43,874 bases of DNA from Rhodanobacter sp. (GCA_027307195.1 DAHUXL010000031.1:1-43874), one strand, 5' to 3'; shown: positions 18,132 through 28,482, counted from the first letter of the stretch. Translations and numbers: made by a program. The notes: a model not told the origin generated them from the letters alone.

Positions 18132-19730
18132 CTAGTTCTGTCGGCGAGTATCTACGGGACTGTTGTTGCTTCGCAGCAAAATTCTCAGATGCACGCCGGC
18201 ATGTTCGGGGCGCAGGCGGAATTGACCGCCAAGCGAGGTCACACGGTCGCGCATGCCTTGCAGGCCGCGGCCACCACGGGGCAGTCGGCTGGGCAGACCG
18301 GCCCCGTCGTCGCGCAGGTCGAGCACTGCCAGCGCGATACCCTGACGCTCGCCGATACGCAGGCGCAGTCTGAATTCGCTGGCCTGTGCATGCTTGACGG
18401 CGTTGGTTGCGCTTTCCTGCACCAGTCGATAAATCGCGGTGCGCGTATCGTCGTCGAGCAGGCGCGGATCACCGTGCAGTTCGGTGTGGTACGCCATGCC
18501 GGCGGTGTTCAACAGGTCACGGATCGGGCCTTCGTCGAGTGCGCGCAGCAATCCGAACTCGTCCAGCACGGCTGGACGCAGGTCGTCCAGCAGGCGGTGC
18601 AGGGCGCGACGCATGTGCGCCAGAATGGTATTGATCGAGGTACTCATGTCCTCCATGCCGGCCTGGTGCAGGCGCGCCTGGGCCAGCTTTACGTGGGTCT
18701 GGATCGCGGTGATGTTCTGGCCCAGTTCGTCGTGCAGTTCGGCGGCAAGATGCCGTCGCTGGTTTTCGTCTGCCTGCAGGTTGCCGCGGGCGGCGTCGCG
18801 CAATTGATGGGCAAGTTGGTCCAGTCGGCGATTGACCGCGCCCAGATAGACGTTCTGCTCGGCGACCCGCTCGCTGCTTCGCCGCAAGGCATCGGTAGCC
18901 GAACCCAGCATCAAGGCACCGGTGCCGGCGACAGCGAGAAACAGGTAAGCCGCCGCGGTCGACGGGGCGTGACCAAGATGCTGGTCGACCAGGGTCATGC
19001 CGAGACTGGTGATGAGCATCGCCAGGCTGGCGCCGCGCCAGCCGTGGCGAAACGCAAAAAACAGCACCGGTGCCAGTGACAGCACACGGGCAAATTGCGG
19101 TTGCGGTGCGGCCTGTTCAGACAGCACCAGCAGAATCGTCATCGACGGCAACATCACCAGCAGGCCATCCATGAGTAGGCCGGCCAGGGCGCGCTGGTCG
19201 AGCCGGGTGCGCAGCAGCATGATCATCAACGGCACGATCAGCAGGATGCCCAGATAGTGGCTGAGCAACTCCTCGCCGAGTACTCGCAGCATCAGGTCCG
19301 GTGAGTTGGGTGAATGGATCATTGCCAGCAGGGCTGCGTCCACCGCTGTCGTGGCGGTTACTACCAGCACTACGGAGAGCAGCAGTCGAGTCACCTCCTG
19401 TGGACTGTGCAGGCTGGCGTGCAGATTGAATCGCCGTAGCAGCCACAGACTGGCCGCCATCACCAGCGGCTCGGGCAATTCGCCGATGGTGAAACCGCTC
19501 CAGCCCAGTGGCAGGCCATGGGCCACGCTGATGCCCGCGGATGCGGCCAGTTCTGCGCCAAGGAGCCAGCCCCAGTGGCGTATGGGCGTGAGCAGCAACG
19601 CGCCGAAGCGCAAGCCATACGGCAACATCCAGAACGGTTGTACGGTCGGCCACAGCAACAGCCATAGCAGTACATAGCCGGCGGCCAGCAACGGGCCGGA
19701 GTTGGGCAGATGGAATGATTTCAGGCGCAT
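18132..19730 (-). CDS. Membrane sensor histidine kinase with MASE1-like N-terminus and HisKA_3 core
   Basis: Multiple N-terminal TM segments; RRHLAAELHDELGQNITAIQTHVKLA H-box; VQESATNAVKHAQA N-box; DDGAGLPSRLPRGGRGLQGMRDRV G-box. Confidence 0.9.
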   Translation of the reverse strand: MRLKSFHLPNSGPLLAAGYVLLWLLLWPTVQPFWMLPYGLRFGALLLTPIRHWGWLLGAELAASAGISVAHGLPLGWSGFTIGELPEPLVMAASLWLLRRFNLHASLHSPQEVTRLLLSVVLVVTATTAVDAALLAMIHSPNSPDLMLRVLGEELLSHYLGILLIVPLMIMLLRTRLDQRALAGLLMDGLLVMLPSMTILLVLSEQAAPQPQFARVLSLAPVLFFAFRHGWRGASLAMLITSLGMTLVDQHLGHAPSTAAAYLFLAVAGTGALMLGSATDALRRSSERVAEQNVYLGAVNRRLDQLAHQLRDAARGNLQADENQRRHLAAELHDELGQNITAIQTHVKLAQARLHQAGMEDMSTSINTILAHMRRALHRLLDDLRPAVLDEFGLLRALDEGPIRDLLNTAGMAYHTELHGDPRLLDDDTRTAIYRLVQESATNAVKHAQASEFRLRLRIGERQGIALAVLDLRDDGAGLPSRLPRGGRGLQGMRDRVTSLGGQFRLRPEHAGVHLRILLRSNNSPVDTRRQN

Positions 19731-19825
19731 GGACGGATGGTACATGCGCGATCCGCATCGATGAGCCAGCACGATTGTTGACGACGGACGCGCATAAAGT
19801 TCGGATCCATGTGTAAAGTAGCGGG

Positions 19826-20461
19826 ATGTACAGCATTGTTCTGGTCGATGACCACGCCATCGTTCGTGAGGGCTTCAAGCGGCTGATCGAGATGGAGCCG
19901 GATCTTGACGTCGTGGCCGAATGCCGCAGCGCCGATGATGCAGTGGAGGCGGTGGGGCATTGGCGTCCCGATCTGGTGGCGCTGGATCTGTCCTTGCCGG
20001 ACGGCAGCGGTCTGCCGTTGATCGAGCACCTGCTCAGCGTGGCCGCCGAGACACGTATCGTGGTGCTGAGCATGCATGACGGCGAGCCGTACGTGTCCGA
20101 GGCTCTGCGTCGTGGCGCCAGTGGCTACGTGACCAAGGGCGTCGCGCCTGAGGAACTCGTTGCAGGCCTGCGTGCGGTGATGCAGGGCGAGTGCTTCCTG
20201 AGTTCGGATCTGCGCCAGCGCCGGGCCGATCGGCCGAACGCGGCACTTGACCCGATCAACCGTCTGACCGCGCGCGAGCGCGAGGTATTCCTGTTGCTGG
20301 CCGGCGGGCGTGCACCGAAACAGGTGGCGGCGGAACTGGGGATCGGCCAGAAAACCGTCTACATCCATCGCGCCAGCCTGATGGGCAAACTGGGCGCGGG
20401 TTCGGAACTGGATCTGTACCGGATGGCGACCGAACGCGGGCTGTTGCCACCGAACAGCTGA
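19826..20461 (+). CDS. NarL/FixJ (UhpA-like) response regulator
   Basis: SIVLVDDHAIVREGFKRLI, LDLSLPDGSGLPLI, RRGASGYVTKG, LTAREREVFLLLAGGRAPKQVAAELGIGQKTVYIHRASLMGKLGAGS. Confidence 0.93.
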   Translation: MYSIVLVDDHAIVREGFKRLIEMEPDLDVVAECRSADDAVEAVGHWRPDLVALDLSLPDGSGLPLIEHLLSVAAETRIVVLSMHDGEPYVSEALRRGASGYVTKGVAPEELVAGLRAVMQGECFLSSDLRQRRADRPNAALDPINRLTAREREVFLLLAGGRAPKQVAAELGIGQKTVYIHRASLMGKLGAGSELDLYRMATERGLLPPNS

Positions 20462-20478
20462 TCCGGCCCGGGCAGCGC

Positions 20479-22152
20479 TCAGGCGGTCTGCGCCCGCTCC
20501 AGCATCTGCTTGGCGTGTGCCCGCGTCTCACGAGTGATCTCGACGCCACCAAGCATGCGCGCCAGTTCGTCCCGACGGCCACCGGCATCGAGCTTCTCGA
20601 TTTGCGTGCGGGTGGAGTCGCCGTCGCTGTGCTTGCTGACCCGAAGGTGCGCGTGGCCCTGGGCGGCTACCTGAGGTAGATGGGTGACACACAGCACCTG
20701 ACGCTGGGCCCCGAGCGCGCGCAGTTTCTGCCCGACCACTTCGGCCACGGCGCCACCGATGCCGCTGTCGACCTCGTCGAAAATCATGCTGCCGACGGTG
20801 TCCTTGCCCAGGGTGGCGACTTCGATCGCCAGGCTGATACGCGCCAGTTCGCCGCCGGAAGCCACCTTGCGCAACGGCCTTGGCGGTTGGCCGGGATTGG
20901 CGCTGACCAATAGCTCGCAGCGTTCCTGACCTTGCGGGTCCGGCTCTTCTCCAGCAACGGCGTCCAGTTCGATGTGCAGCAGGCCGCCTGCCATGCCCAG
21001 TTCGGTCATCAGTACGCTGACTTCCTCGCCGAGCCGTGTTGCCGCCATTGCTCGCGCCTGACCCAGTTGAGCTGCCGCACGCGTGTAATCGTGCTGCAGT
21101 TGCTGGCGCTGCACAGCCAGTTGTTCCAGCGCATCGCCGGCACCTTCGAGTTCAGCCAGCTCGGTACGCAAGGCGCCGAGCCTGTCGTGCAGCTCGGCCA
21201 GCGGCAAACGATGTCGACGCGACAATTCGTGCAAGCGGGCCAGGTGGTTGTCGACCTCCGTGTAGCGTTCCGGGTCGAGGTCGACGTCCTGCGCATAGCG
21301 GCCGAGGCCATCGGCGGCTTCGCCGAGTTCGATGCCGGCGTTGTCGAGCAGCTCCAGCAGCGGTGCCAGCTTGTCGTCAAGCGCAGCGAGTTTGCCGAGT
21401 TCGGCATGCGCGCGACCCAGCGCACGGCGCAGCGCGAATTCGCTCTCCCCGTCCAGCAGTTCGACCACGCTGGCGCTGCCTTCGGCCAATCGGCCGGCGT
21501 TAGCCAGGCGCCGGTGGCTTGCCTCAAGTTCGCCCAGCTCAGCGGTCGGCAATGCCCATTTTTCCAGTTCGCCCAGTTCATGACGCAGCAGTTCGATGCG
21601 CTGATCGCGATCCTCGCCACCGCTGAGCTTGCGCATGCGTGCACCGAGTTCGCGCCACTGCAGCGCGCCATCGCGTACCTGCGCAAGCAGGTCATCGTGG
21701 CCGGCATAGGCATCCAGCAGGGCCAGTTGGTGCGAGCGCGACAGCAATGCCTGATGCTCGTGCTGGCCATGGATCTCGACCAGCAGCGAAGCGAGTTCAC
21801 CGAGCTGGCGGGCGTTGGCGGGGCGGCCGTTGATCCAGGCCTTGGAACTGCCTTCGGCACGGATCACCCGACGCAGCTGGCAGCCGCCGTCTTCGTCCAG
21901 TTCCTCGCGCTGCAGCCAGTCGCGAGCTTCCGGCAGTTCGGCCAGATCGAACTCTGCAGCCAGTTCGGCGCGATCGCTGCCAGCGCGTACCATGCCGCTG
22001 TCGGCGCGGGCGCCGGCCAGCAGCATCAGTGCGTCGACCAGCAGCGATTTGCCGGCACCGGTTTCACCGCTGACCACGGTCAGGCCGGGACCGAACGCGA
22101 TCTCGGCAGCCTCGACGACAGCAAATTGACGAACGTAGAGCGAAGTGAGCAT
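20479..22152 (-). CDS. recN: DNA repair protein RecN
   Basis: MLTSLYVRQFAVVEAAEIAFGPGLTVVSGETGAGKSLLVDAL Walker A; IFDEVDSGIGGAVAEVVGQKL; coiled-coil middle. Confidence 0.96.
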   Translation of the reverse strand: MLTSLYVRQFAVVEAAEIAFGPGLTVVSGETGAGKSLLVDALMLLAGARADSGMVRAGSDRAELAAEFDLAELPEARDWLQREELDEDGGCQLRRVIRAEGSSKAWINGRPANARQLGELASLLVEIHGQHEHQALLSRSHQLALLDAYAGHDDLLAQVRDGALQWRELGARMRKLSGGEDRDQRIELLRHELGELEKWALPTAELGELEASHRRLANAGRLAEGSASVVELLDGESEFALRRALGRAHAELGKLAALDDKLAPLLELLDNAGIELGEAADGLGRYAQDVDLDPERYTEVDNHLARLHELSRRHRLPLAELHDRLGALRTELAELEGAGDALEQLAVQRQQLQHDYTRAAAQLGQARAMAATRLGEEVSVLMTELGMAGGLLHIELDAVAGEEPDPQGQERCELLVSANPGQPPRPLRKVASGGELARISLAIEVATLGKDTVGSMIFDEVDSGIGGAVAEVVGQKLRALGAQRQVLCVTHLPQVAAQGHAHLRVSKHSDGDSTRTQIEKLDAGGRRDELARMLGGVEITRETRAHAKQMLERAQTA

Positions 22153-22217
22153 GGGCAAGAAACTGATGAGGTCGACGGATTGTAGCGTCAGCCCGGCGAT
22201 GCAAAACATCGCCTCCA

Positions 22218-22246
22218 CTTGCAAGCTGCGCGCGCAGACCTTATTT
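22218..22246 (+). promoter_or_regulatory. Possible sigma-32-type promoter of hrcA
   Basis: CTTGCAA-N14-CCTTATTT; partial match to CTTGAAA-N13-15-CCCCATNT. Confidence 0.4.
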
Positions 22247-22290
22247 CTGTCGGGTCTCAAGGACTGCTACACCATGGATCACCTCAGCGC

Positions 22291-23352
22291 ATGATCAACC
22301 CGCATGGCCACGATCTCGATGCCCGCGCGCGACGCCTGTTGCGCACGTTGATCGCCCAGTATCTGGTCGATGGCGAGCCGGTCGGCTCACGCACGCTGTC
22401 GCGTTCGTCCGGCCTGGACGTGAGTCCGGCGACGATCCGCAACATCATGGCCGACCTGGAAGACGCCGGCCTGGTCGCCTCGCCACATACCTCGGCGGGC
22501 CGCGTGCCGACGCCGCGCGGACTGCGCCTGTTCGTCGACAGTCTGATCGAACTGCAGCCGTTGCCGCATGCCGAGATGGCGCGCCTGCAGCGGGAACTGC
22601 CGCCGGGGCCGACCACGACACGGGACCTGCTCGGCAATGTCTCGACCCTGCTGTCGGCGATGACCCATTTTGCCGGCGTGGTCACGGTGCCTCGCCAGGT
22701 CGATTTCCCGCTGCGGCATATCGATTTCGTACCGCTGCCGGATGCGCGGGTGCTGGTGATCCTGGTATTCACCGACAACCAGGTGCAGAACCGCATCGTG
22801 CAACTGGCCAAGCCTCTGCAAAGCAGCGAGCTGGAGCAAGCCGCCAATTACCTTAACAGCCAGTTTGCCGGGCTGCGCGTGGACGACATCCGCATGCATC
22901 TGCTGGCCGAATTGCGCGAAACCGGCAGCGAGCTCAACCGGCTGCTGGCCAGCACGATGGAACTGGCCACCGCTTCATTCGCACCACAGGCCGGCGGCAA
23001 CGACGTGCTGGTCAGCGGCCAGACCAATCTGATGGCGTACTCGGAACTGTCCGACTTGCCGCGCCTGCGCGAATTGTTCGAGGCGTTTCAGCAGAAGAAT
23101 GAGTTGCTGCAGCTGATGGAAGTCTGCGCCAGGGCACCCGGCGTGCGCCTGTTCATCGGCGAGGAATCTGGCTTCACCGCGCTCGATGGCTGCAGCGTGG
23201 TTACCGCAAGCTACGGTGCGCAGGGGCGCGTGCTGGGCGCGGTCGGAGTGATCGGACCGACGCGGATGGCGTACGAGCGGGTGATTCCGGTGGTGCAGGC
23301 CACCGCCGGATTGCTCAGTGACGCCTTGAATCGCGCCGCCACGACCCTATAA
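22291..23352 (+). CDS. hrcA: Heat-inducible transcription repressor HrcA
   Basis: RARRLLRTLIAQYLVDGEPVGSRTLSRSSGLDVSPATIRNIMADLEDAGLVASPHTSAGRVPT. Confidence 0.96.
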   Translation: MINPHGHDLDARARRLLRTLIAQYLVDGEPVGSRTLSRSSGLDVSPATIRNIMADLEDAGLVASPHTSAGRVPTPRGLRLFVDSLIELQPLPHAEMARLQRELPPGPTTTRDLLGNVSTLLSAMTHFAGVVTVPRQVDFPLRHIDFVPLPDARVLVILVFTDNQVQNRIVQLAKPLQSSELEQAANYLNSQFAGLRVDDIRMHLLAELRETGSELNRLLASTMELATASFAPQAGGNDVLVSGQTNLMAYSELSDLPRLRELFEAFQQKNELLQLMEVCARAPGVRLFIGEESGFTALDGCSVVTASYGAQGRVLGAVGVIGPTRMAYERVIPVVQATAGLLSDALNRAATTL

Positions 23353-23431
23353 CCGCTGCGGGAGGCGGGGTTTCTCGCAAATCTGGACGGTCGGCATGCG
23401 TGCCGGCCATGACAATCGTTTGGAGTAATGC

Positions 23432-23965
23432 ATGCAGAACAACGATCCGCAGTCACCGGGCGCGGCGCCGCCACAAGGCCAGCCGGGTGAGTCGTCGACC
23501 ACTGATCTGGAGAGCCTGCAGGCACGCGTGGCCGAGCTCGAGGCCAACAATGCCGAGTTGCTCGAAACCGTGCTGCGCGAAAAGGCCGAGCTGGAGAACC
23601 AGCGTCGTCGCCTGCATCGCGACCTGGAACAGGCCCGCCGTTTCGCCAATGAAAAGCTGCTGAACGAGTTGCTGCCGGTCTACGACGGGCTGGAGAGTGG
23701 CCTGGCGGTCGAAGGTGGTGACCTTGCCTCGATGCGCGAAGGCATCAATCTGACCCTGAAGGCGCTGTTGAAGGTGGCCGAGAGCCACGGCATGGCGCAG
23801 ATCGATCCACTCGGCCAGCCGCTTGATCCGGAACGCCACCACGCGGTGAGCATGGTCGAGGCGCCGGGGCAGGCGCCGGGCACCGTGGTCAGCGTGCTGC
23901 AGAAAGGCTACGTGCTGAACGATCGTCTGTTGCGCCCGGCGCTGGTCGCGGTGGCCAGGGACTGA
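23432..23965 (+). CDS. grpE: Nucleotide exchange factor GrpE
   Basis: ELENQRRRLHRDLEQARRFANEKLLNELLPVYDGLESGL...GTVVSVLQKGYVLNDRLLRPALVAVA. Confidence 0.96.
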   Translation: MQNNDPQSPGAAPPQGQPGESSTTDLESLQARVAELEANNAELLETVLREKAELENQRRRLHRDLEQARRFANEKLLNELLPVYDGLESGLAVEGGDLASMREGINLTLKALLKVAESHGMAQIDPLGQPLDPERHHAVSMVEAPGQAPGTVVSVLQKGYVLNDRLLRPALVAVARD

Positions 23966-24056
23966 GCCAATCCTGGACTGAATGATTCACTCGCTGGCGT
24001 CTGCCTGAATGGCGCGTCGGGGAGAACAACCAAATCGCATCCGGGGCGTTGCCGGC

Positions 24057-24084
24057 ATTGAATCGCCAGAGCAGACCCCCATCT
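24057..24084 (+). promoter_or_regulatory. Sigma-32-type heat-shock promoter of dnaK
   Basis: ATTGAAT-N13-CCCCATCT, near-consensus for RpoH, about 50 nt upstream of dnaK ATG. Confidence 0.65.
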
Positions 24085-24134
24085 GGAAACCATCGCGGCC
24101 GCGGGGGCCGCAAGCAAATTTGGAGAGCACACTC

Positions 24135-26054
24135 ATGGGCAAGATCATCGGTATCGACCTGGGCACCACCAACTCCTGCGTGTCCGTGATGGACGGCAGC
24201 ACCACCAAGGTCATCGAAAACTCGGAAGGTGACCGCACCACACCATCCATCGTCGCCTTCAACAAGGATGGTGAAGTATTGGTGGGTGCCTCGGCCAAGC
24301 GCCAGAGCGTGACCAACCCGAAGAACACCTTCTATGCGGTGAAGCGCCTGATCGGCCGCAAGTTCACTGACGCCGAGGTGCAGAAAGACCTGCACATCGT
24401 CCCGTACAAGATTGTCGCGCACGACAACGGCGACGCCTGGGTCGAGACCTCCGACGGCAAGAAGATGGCGCCGCAGGAAATCGCCGCCAAAGTGCTGATG
24501 AAGATGAAGAAGACCGCCGAGGATTATCTCGGCGAGACGATCACCGAAGCGGTGATCACCGTGCCGGCGTACTTCAACGACAGCCAGCGCCAGGCGACCA
24601 AGGACGCGGGCAAGATCGCCGGCCTCGACGTCAAACGCATCATCAACGAGCCGACCGCGGCCGCGCTGGCCTACGGCATGGACAAGAAGGGCGGCGACCG
24701 CAAGATCGCGGTGTACGACCTCGGCGGCGGCACCTTCGACGTGTCGATTATCGAGATCGCCGAAGTCGACGGTGAGAAGCAGTTCGAAGTGCTGGCGACG
24801 AACGGCGATACGTTCCTCGGCGGCGAAGACTTCGACATGCGCGTCATCGACTACCTCGTCGACGAATTCAACAAGGAGCAGGGCATCGACCTGCGCAAGG
24901 ATCCGCTGGCGCTGCAGCGTCTGAAGGATGCCGCCGAGCGCGCCAAGATCGAGCTGTCCTCGAACCATCAGACCGACGTGAACCTGCCGTACGTGACGGC
25001 GGATGCATCCGGTCCGAAGCATCTGAACATCAAGCTGACCCGGGCCAAGCTCGAGGCGCTGGTGGAAGAACTGATCAAGCGCACCATCGAGCCGTGCCGC
25101 ACCGCGTTGAATGACGCCGGTCTGCGCGTCTCCGACATCGACGACGTGATCCTGGTCGGTGGCCAGACCCGGATGCCCAAGGTGCAGGAGTCGGTGAAGG
25201 ACTTCTTCGGCAAGGAGCCGCGCAAGGACGTCAACCCGGACGAGGCCGTCGCCGTCGGCGCGGCGATCCAGGGTGGCGTGCTGGGCGGTTCGGTCAAGGA
25301 CGTGCTGCTGCTGGACGTCACCCCGCTGTCGCTCGGCATCGAGACGATGGGTGGCGTGATGACCAAGCTGATCGAGAAGAACACCACGGTGCCGACCAAG
25401 GCGGCACAGACGTTCTCGACCGCCGACGACAACCAGACCGCGGTGACCGTACACGTGCTGCAGGGCGAGCGCGAGCGCGCCAGCGCGAACAAGTCGCTGG
25501 GCAAGTTCGATCTGTCCGGCATCGATGCGGCACCGCGTGGCCAGCCGCAGATCGAGGTCACCTTCGACATCGATGCCAACGGCATCCTGCATGTGTCGGC
25601 CAAGGACAAGAAGACCGGCAAGGAACAGAAGATCGAGATCAAGGCCGGCTCGGGCCTGTCCGAGGACGAGATCGCGCGGATGGTGGCCGATGCCGAGGCG
25701 AACAAGGAAGAGGACAAGAAGTTCCACGAGCTTGTCGCCACCCGCAACAAGGCCGACCAGCTGGTGCACGCCACGCGTACTGCACTGAAGGAGCATGGCG
25801 GCAAGGTGCCGGCTGATCAGCTGAGTAGCATCGAAGGCGCGTTGTCCGATCTTGAAAAGGTCAAGGACGGTGAGGACAAGGCCGCGATCGAGTCCAAGGT
25901 CGAGAAGCTGGAGCAGGTCGCGCAGGCCTTGCACGCGGCTGCACAAGGCGGGCCCGCCGATGCCGGTGCGCAGTCCGCGCCGGGTGGCGGCTCGGCCCAG
26001 CCAGACGACGTGGTCGATGCCGAGTTCACCGAAGTGAAAGATGAAAAGAAGTAA
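24135..26054 (+). CDS. dnaK: Molecular chaperone DnaK
   Basis: [21 protein letters not shown]; full-length Hsp70 with C-terminal [14 protein letters not shown]. Confidence 0.98.
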   Translation: MGKIIGIDLGTTNSCVSVMDGSTTKVIENSEGDRTTPSIVAFNKDGEVLVGASAKRQSVTNPKNTFYAVKRLIGRKFTDAEVQKDLHIVPYKIVAHDNGDAWVETSDGKKMAPQEIAAKVLMKMKKTAEDYLGETITEAVITVPAYFNDSQRQATKDAGKIAGLDVKRIINEPTAAALAYGMDKKGGDRKIAVYDLGGGTFDVSIIEIAEVDGEKQFEVLATNGDTFLGGEDFDMRVIDYLVDEFNKEQGIDLRKDPLALQRLKDAAERAKIELSSNHQTDVNLPYVTADASGPKHLNIKLTRAKLEALVEELIKRTIEPCRTALNDAGLRVSDIDDVILVGGQTRMPKVQESVKDFFGKEPRKDVNPDEAVAVGAAIQGGVLGGSVKDVLLLDVTPLSLGIETMGGVMTKLIEKNTTVPTKAAQTFSTADDNQTAVTVHVLQGERERASANKSLGKFDLSGIDAAPRGQPQIEVTFDIDANGILHVSAKDKKTGKEQKIEIKAGSGLSEDEIARMVADAEANKEEDKKFHELVATRNKADQLVHATRTALKEHGGKVPADQLSSIEGALSDLEKVKDGEDKAAIESKVEKLEQVAQALHAAAQGGPADAGAQSAPGGGSAQPDDVVDAEFTEVKDEKK

Positions 26055-26077
26055 CCGGCAGCCGTAAGTTATGGAAT

Positions 26078-26143
26078 CGACCGTGGCACGGTCGAAATCA
26101 GCAGCCCGCGCCGGGAATTATCCTGGCGCGGGCTGTCTGCTGA
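26078..26143 (+). other. Tandem inverted repeats in the dnaK-dnaJ intergenic region
   Basis: CGACCG-TGGCA-CGGTCG (26078-26094), then AGCCCGCGCC..GGCGCGGGCT with flanking TCAGCAG/CTGCTGA (26098-26143); no U tract. Confidence 0.8.
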
Positions 26144-26204
26144 ATGCAGGATGCGGAACCCTCGGTTTCCATCCTGGGGCGCGAAGAGCAGTGTGGATGC
26201 ATGA

Positions 26205-27332
26205 ATGAGCAAGCGTGATTACTACGAAGTGCTGGGCGTCGAGCGCAGCGTCACCGAAGTCGAGCTGAAGAAATCCTTCCGCCGGCTGGCAATGAAGTTC
26301 CACCCGGACCGCTGCCCGGACGATCCGCACGCGCAGGAGAAGTTCAAGGAGGCCAAGGAGGCCTACGAAGTGCTGTCCGACGCGCAGAAGCGCGCGATGT
26401 ACGACCAGCATGGCCATGCCGCGTTCGAGCACGGCATGGGTGGTCGCGGCGGCGCCGGATTTGGTGATGTCGGCGACATCTTCGGCGACATCTTCGGCGA
26501 CATCTTTGGCCGCAACGGCGGTGGCCGCGGCCGTCCGCGCCGCGGCGCCGATCTGCGCTACATCATGGAGCTGGATCTGGAGGAGGCCGTGTTCGGCGTC
26601 AGCCGGCAGATCGAAGTGCCTAGCCAGGTCAACTGCCATCACTGCAACGGCAGCGGCTCGGAGGACGGCAAGGTCAGCAAGTGCAAGACATGCCACGGCC
26701 ATGGCCAGGTGCGCATGCAGAACGGCATCTTCTCGATCCAGCAGGCGTGTCCGCATTGCGGCGGCACCGGCCAGGCGATCGAGAAGCCGTGCAAGAAGTG
26801 CCATGGCGAAGGCCGGATCGAGGAAACCCGCACGCTGTCGGTGCAGATTCCCGAAGGCGTCGACAACGGCGATCGCATTCGCCTGACCGGGCAGGGCGAA
26901 GCTGGCCCGTCCGGCACGCCGGCGGGCGACCTGTATGTGGAAGTACACGTGCGCGAGCACGCGATCTTCCAGCGTGAAGGCAGCGATCTTTATTGCGAAC
27001 TGCCGATCCGTTTCTCGCAGGCCGCGTTGGGCGCCGAGCTGCCGGTGCCGACATTGGAAGGCGAGGTGCCGATCAGCATTCCACCCGAGACGCAGACCGG
27101 TACCCAGTTCCGCCTGCGTGGCCGCGGCGTCAAGTCGGTGCGCAGCAGTCGCCACGGCGATCTGATCTGCCGCGTGGTGGTTGAAACGCCGGTGCGCCTG
27201 ACCAAGCAGCAGCGTGAATTGCTGGAATCACTGGAAGCCACCTTCGACAGCAACGACGCCGGCAAGCACACGCCGCGCGCGAAAGGCTGGGTCGACGGCG
27301 TGAAGCAGTTCTGGTCAAAAGTCACCGCGTGA
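26205..27332 (+). CDS. dnaJ: Molecular chaperone DnaJ
   Basis: J-domain with [22 protein letters not shown] Gly/Phe region; CxxCxGxG zinc repeats. Confidence 0.98.
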   Translation: MSKRDYYEVLGVERSVTEVELKKSFRRLAMKFHPDRCPDDPHAQEKFKEAKEAYEVLSDAQKRAMYDQHGHAAFEHGMGGRGGAGFGDVGDIFGDIFGDIFGRNGGGRGRPRRGADLRYIMELDLEEAVFGVSRQIEVPSQVNCHHCNGSGSEDGKVSKCKTCHGHGQVRMQNGIFSIQQACPHCGGTGQAIEKPCKKCHGEGRIEETRTLSVQIPEGVDNGDRIRLTGQGEAGPSGTPAGDLYVEVHVREHAIFQREGSDLYCELPIRFSQAALGAELPVPTLEGEVPISIPPETQTGTQFRLRGRGVKSVRSSRHGDLICRVVVETPVRLTKQQRELLESLEATFDSNDAGKHTPRAKGWVDGVKQFWSKVTA

Positions 27333-27388
27333 TGCAACGGCACACGCGGTAGCATGTGCCGATCGACGGTTTTGACTGGAATGTGCCG

Positions 27389-28189
27389 ATGACCCGACCT
27401 GTTCGCCTCGCCATCAGTGGCGCCTCCGGCCGCATGGGCAGCGCGTTGCTGAGCCTGCTCGGCAATGACGCACGTTTCGAGCTGGTGCATGCGGTAGTGG
27501 CGCCGGGCTCGGCCCACACGGGCCAACCGGTGTTTGCCGGGGATGCGGGCTCATTGCGTTACGCGGATGGCTGGACGCAGGCCCCTGCGCTCGATGTCGT
27601 CATCGACTTCAGTGGTCCGGCCGGCCTGACCTTGGCACTCGATCATTGCCTGGCGCATGGCATGGCATTGGTGAGTGGCACCACCGGCATCGACGCGGCG
27701 CTGGAAGCGCGGCTTGCCAGCGCCGGCAGCAGCATCGCGATCCTGCGCGCAGCCAATTTCAGTCTCGGCGTCGCCGTACTGACGCGGCTGTTGCGTGAGG
27801 CTGCTGTGGCATTACCGGGCTGGGATCTTGAAATCATCGAGGCGCACCACGGCCGCAAGCAGGATGCCCCGTCCGGTACGGCGCTGGTGCTCGGTCACGC
27901 CGCTGCAGCCGCACGCCACACCACGCTGGAAGCGGCGGCGGTATGCAGCCGCGTAGGCCAGACGGGCGAACGCATCGAGGGCAGTATCGGTTTTGCCGTG
28001 GTGCGTGGTGGCGATATTGTCGGTGAGCACACCGCGATGCTGATCGGGCAGGGTGAACGGCTGGAGCTGGCTCATCGCGCCACCGATCGTTCGATCTTTG
28101 CGCGCGGCGCCTTGCAGGCGGCGCATTGGCTGGCTGGCCGTGCGCCCGCGCTTTGGCAGCTTGACGACGTGATAGCCACCAGCAAGTAG
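27389..28189 (+). CDS. dapB: 4-hydroxy-tetrahydrodipicolinate reductase
   Basis: RLAISGASGRMGSAL, SGTTGI, EIIEAHHGRKQDAPSGTAL. Confidence 0.95.
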   Translation: MTRPVRLAISGASGRMGSALLSLLGNDARFELVHAVVAPGSAHTGQPVFAGDAGSLRYADGWTQAPALDVVIDFSGPAGLTLALDHCLAHGMALVSGTTGIDAALEARLASAGSSIAILRAANFSLGVAVLTRLLREAAVALPGWDLEIIEAHHGRKQDAPSGTALVLGHAAAAARHTTLEAAAVCSRVGQTGERIEGSIGFAVVRGGDIVGEHTAMLIGQGERLELAHRATDRSIFARGALQAAHWLAGRAPALWQLDDVIATSK

Positions 28190-28267
28190 CTGGATGTTGT
28201 GAATGCCACTACCGGATCGAATGTTGGCTTGTGCCTCGTGATCCGTACCGTTAGCATTCCCGCACGT

Positions 28268-28410
28268 TGTCATTGGGGAGTAGCCAGCCTCGTCCCCTGA
28301 GGCGCTCGCATCAACATACTTGGTCGTCGCTGTTTTTGACGCCATGGTGCGAACAGCAGCCGCCACCATCGGGTGGCGGTCCTGCCCGGCGAGACCTTTG
28401 GCCATCGACA
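28268..28410 (+). promoter_or_regulatory. yybP-ykoY manganese riboswitch
   Basis: TTGGGGAGTAGCC ... TCAACATACT ... GGCGAGACCTTTGGCC, the diagnostic conserved segments of this class in the right order; flanking TGTC/GACA closing pairs. Confidence 0.93.
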
Positions 28411-28417
28411 TGCTTAC

Positions 28418-28475
28418 CCTAGACCGGGCGAGCGGTGTCGTTGAGCCATCGGTTATTCCGCTCGCCCGGTCCAGG
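28418..28475 (+). promoter_or_regulatory. Putative riboswitch expression platform (SD-sequestering hairpin)
   Basis: CCT-a-GACCGGGCGAGCGG / CCGCTCGCCCGGTC-c-AGG: perfect 14-bp arms (28422-28435 with 28458-28471) plus CCT pairing the AGG just upstream of ATG 28483. Confidence 0.7.
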
Positions 28476-28482
28476 TCATCCC

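Noticed and set aside
23889-25946. 685-aa minus-strand ORF
   Set aside because: Antisense to grpE/dnaK; His/Leu/Val/Asp-rich composition typical of high-GC mirror ORFs, no recognisable domain.
26468-26509. Tandem GGCGACATCTTC repeat in dnaJ
   Set aside because: Encodes the usual DIFGDxFGDIFG segment of the DnaJ Gly/Phe region.
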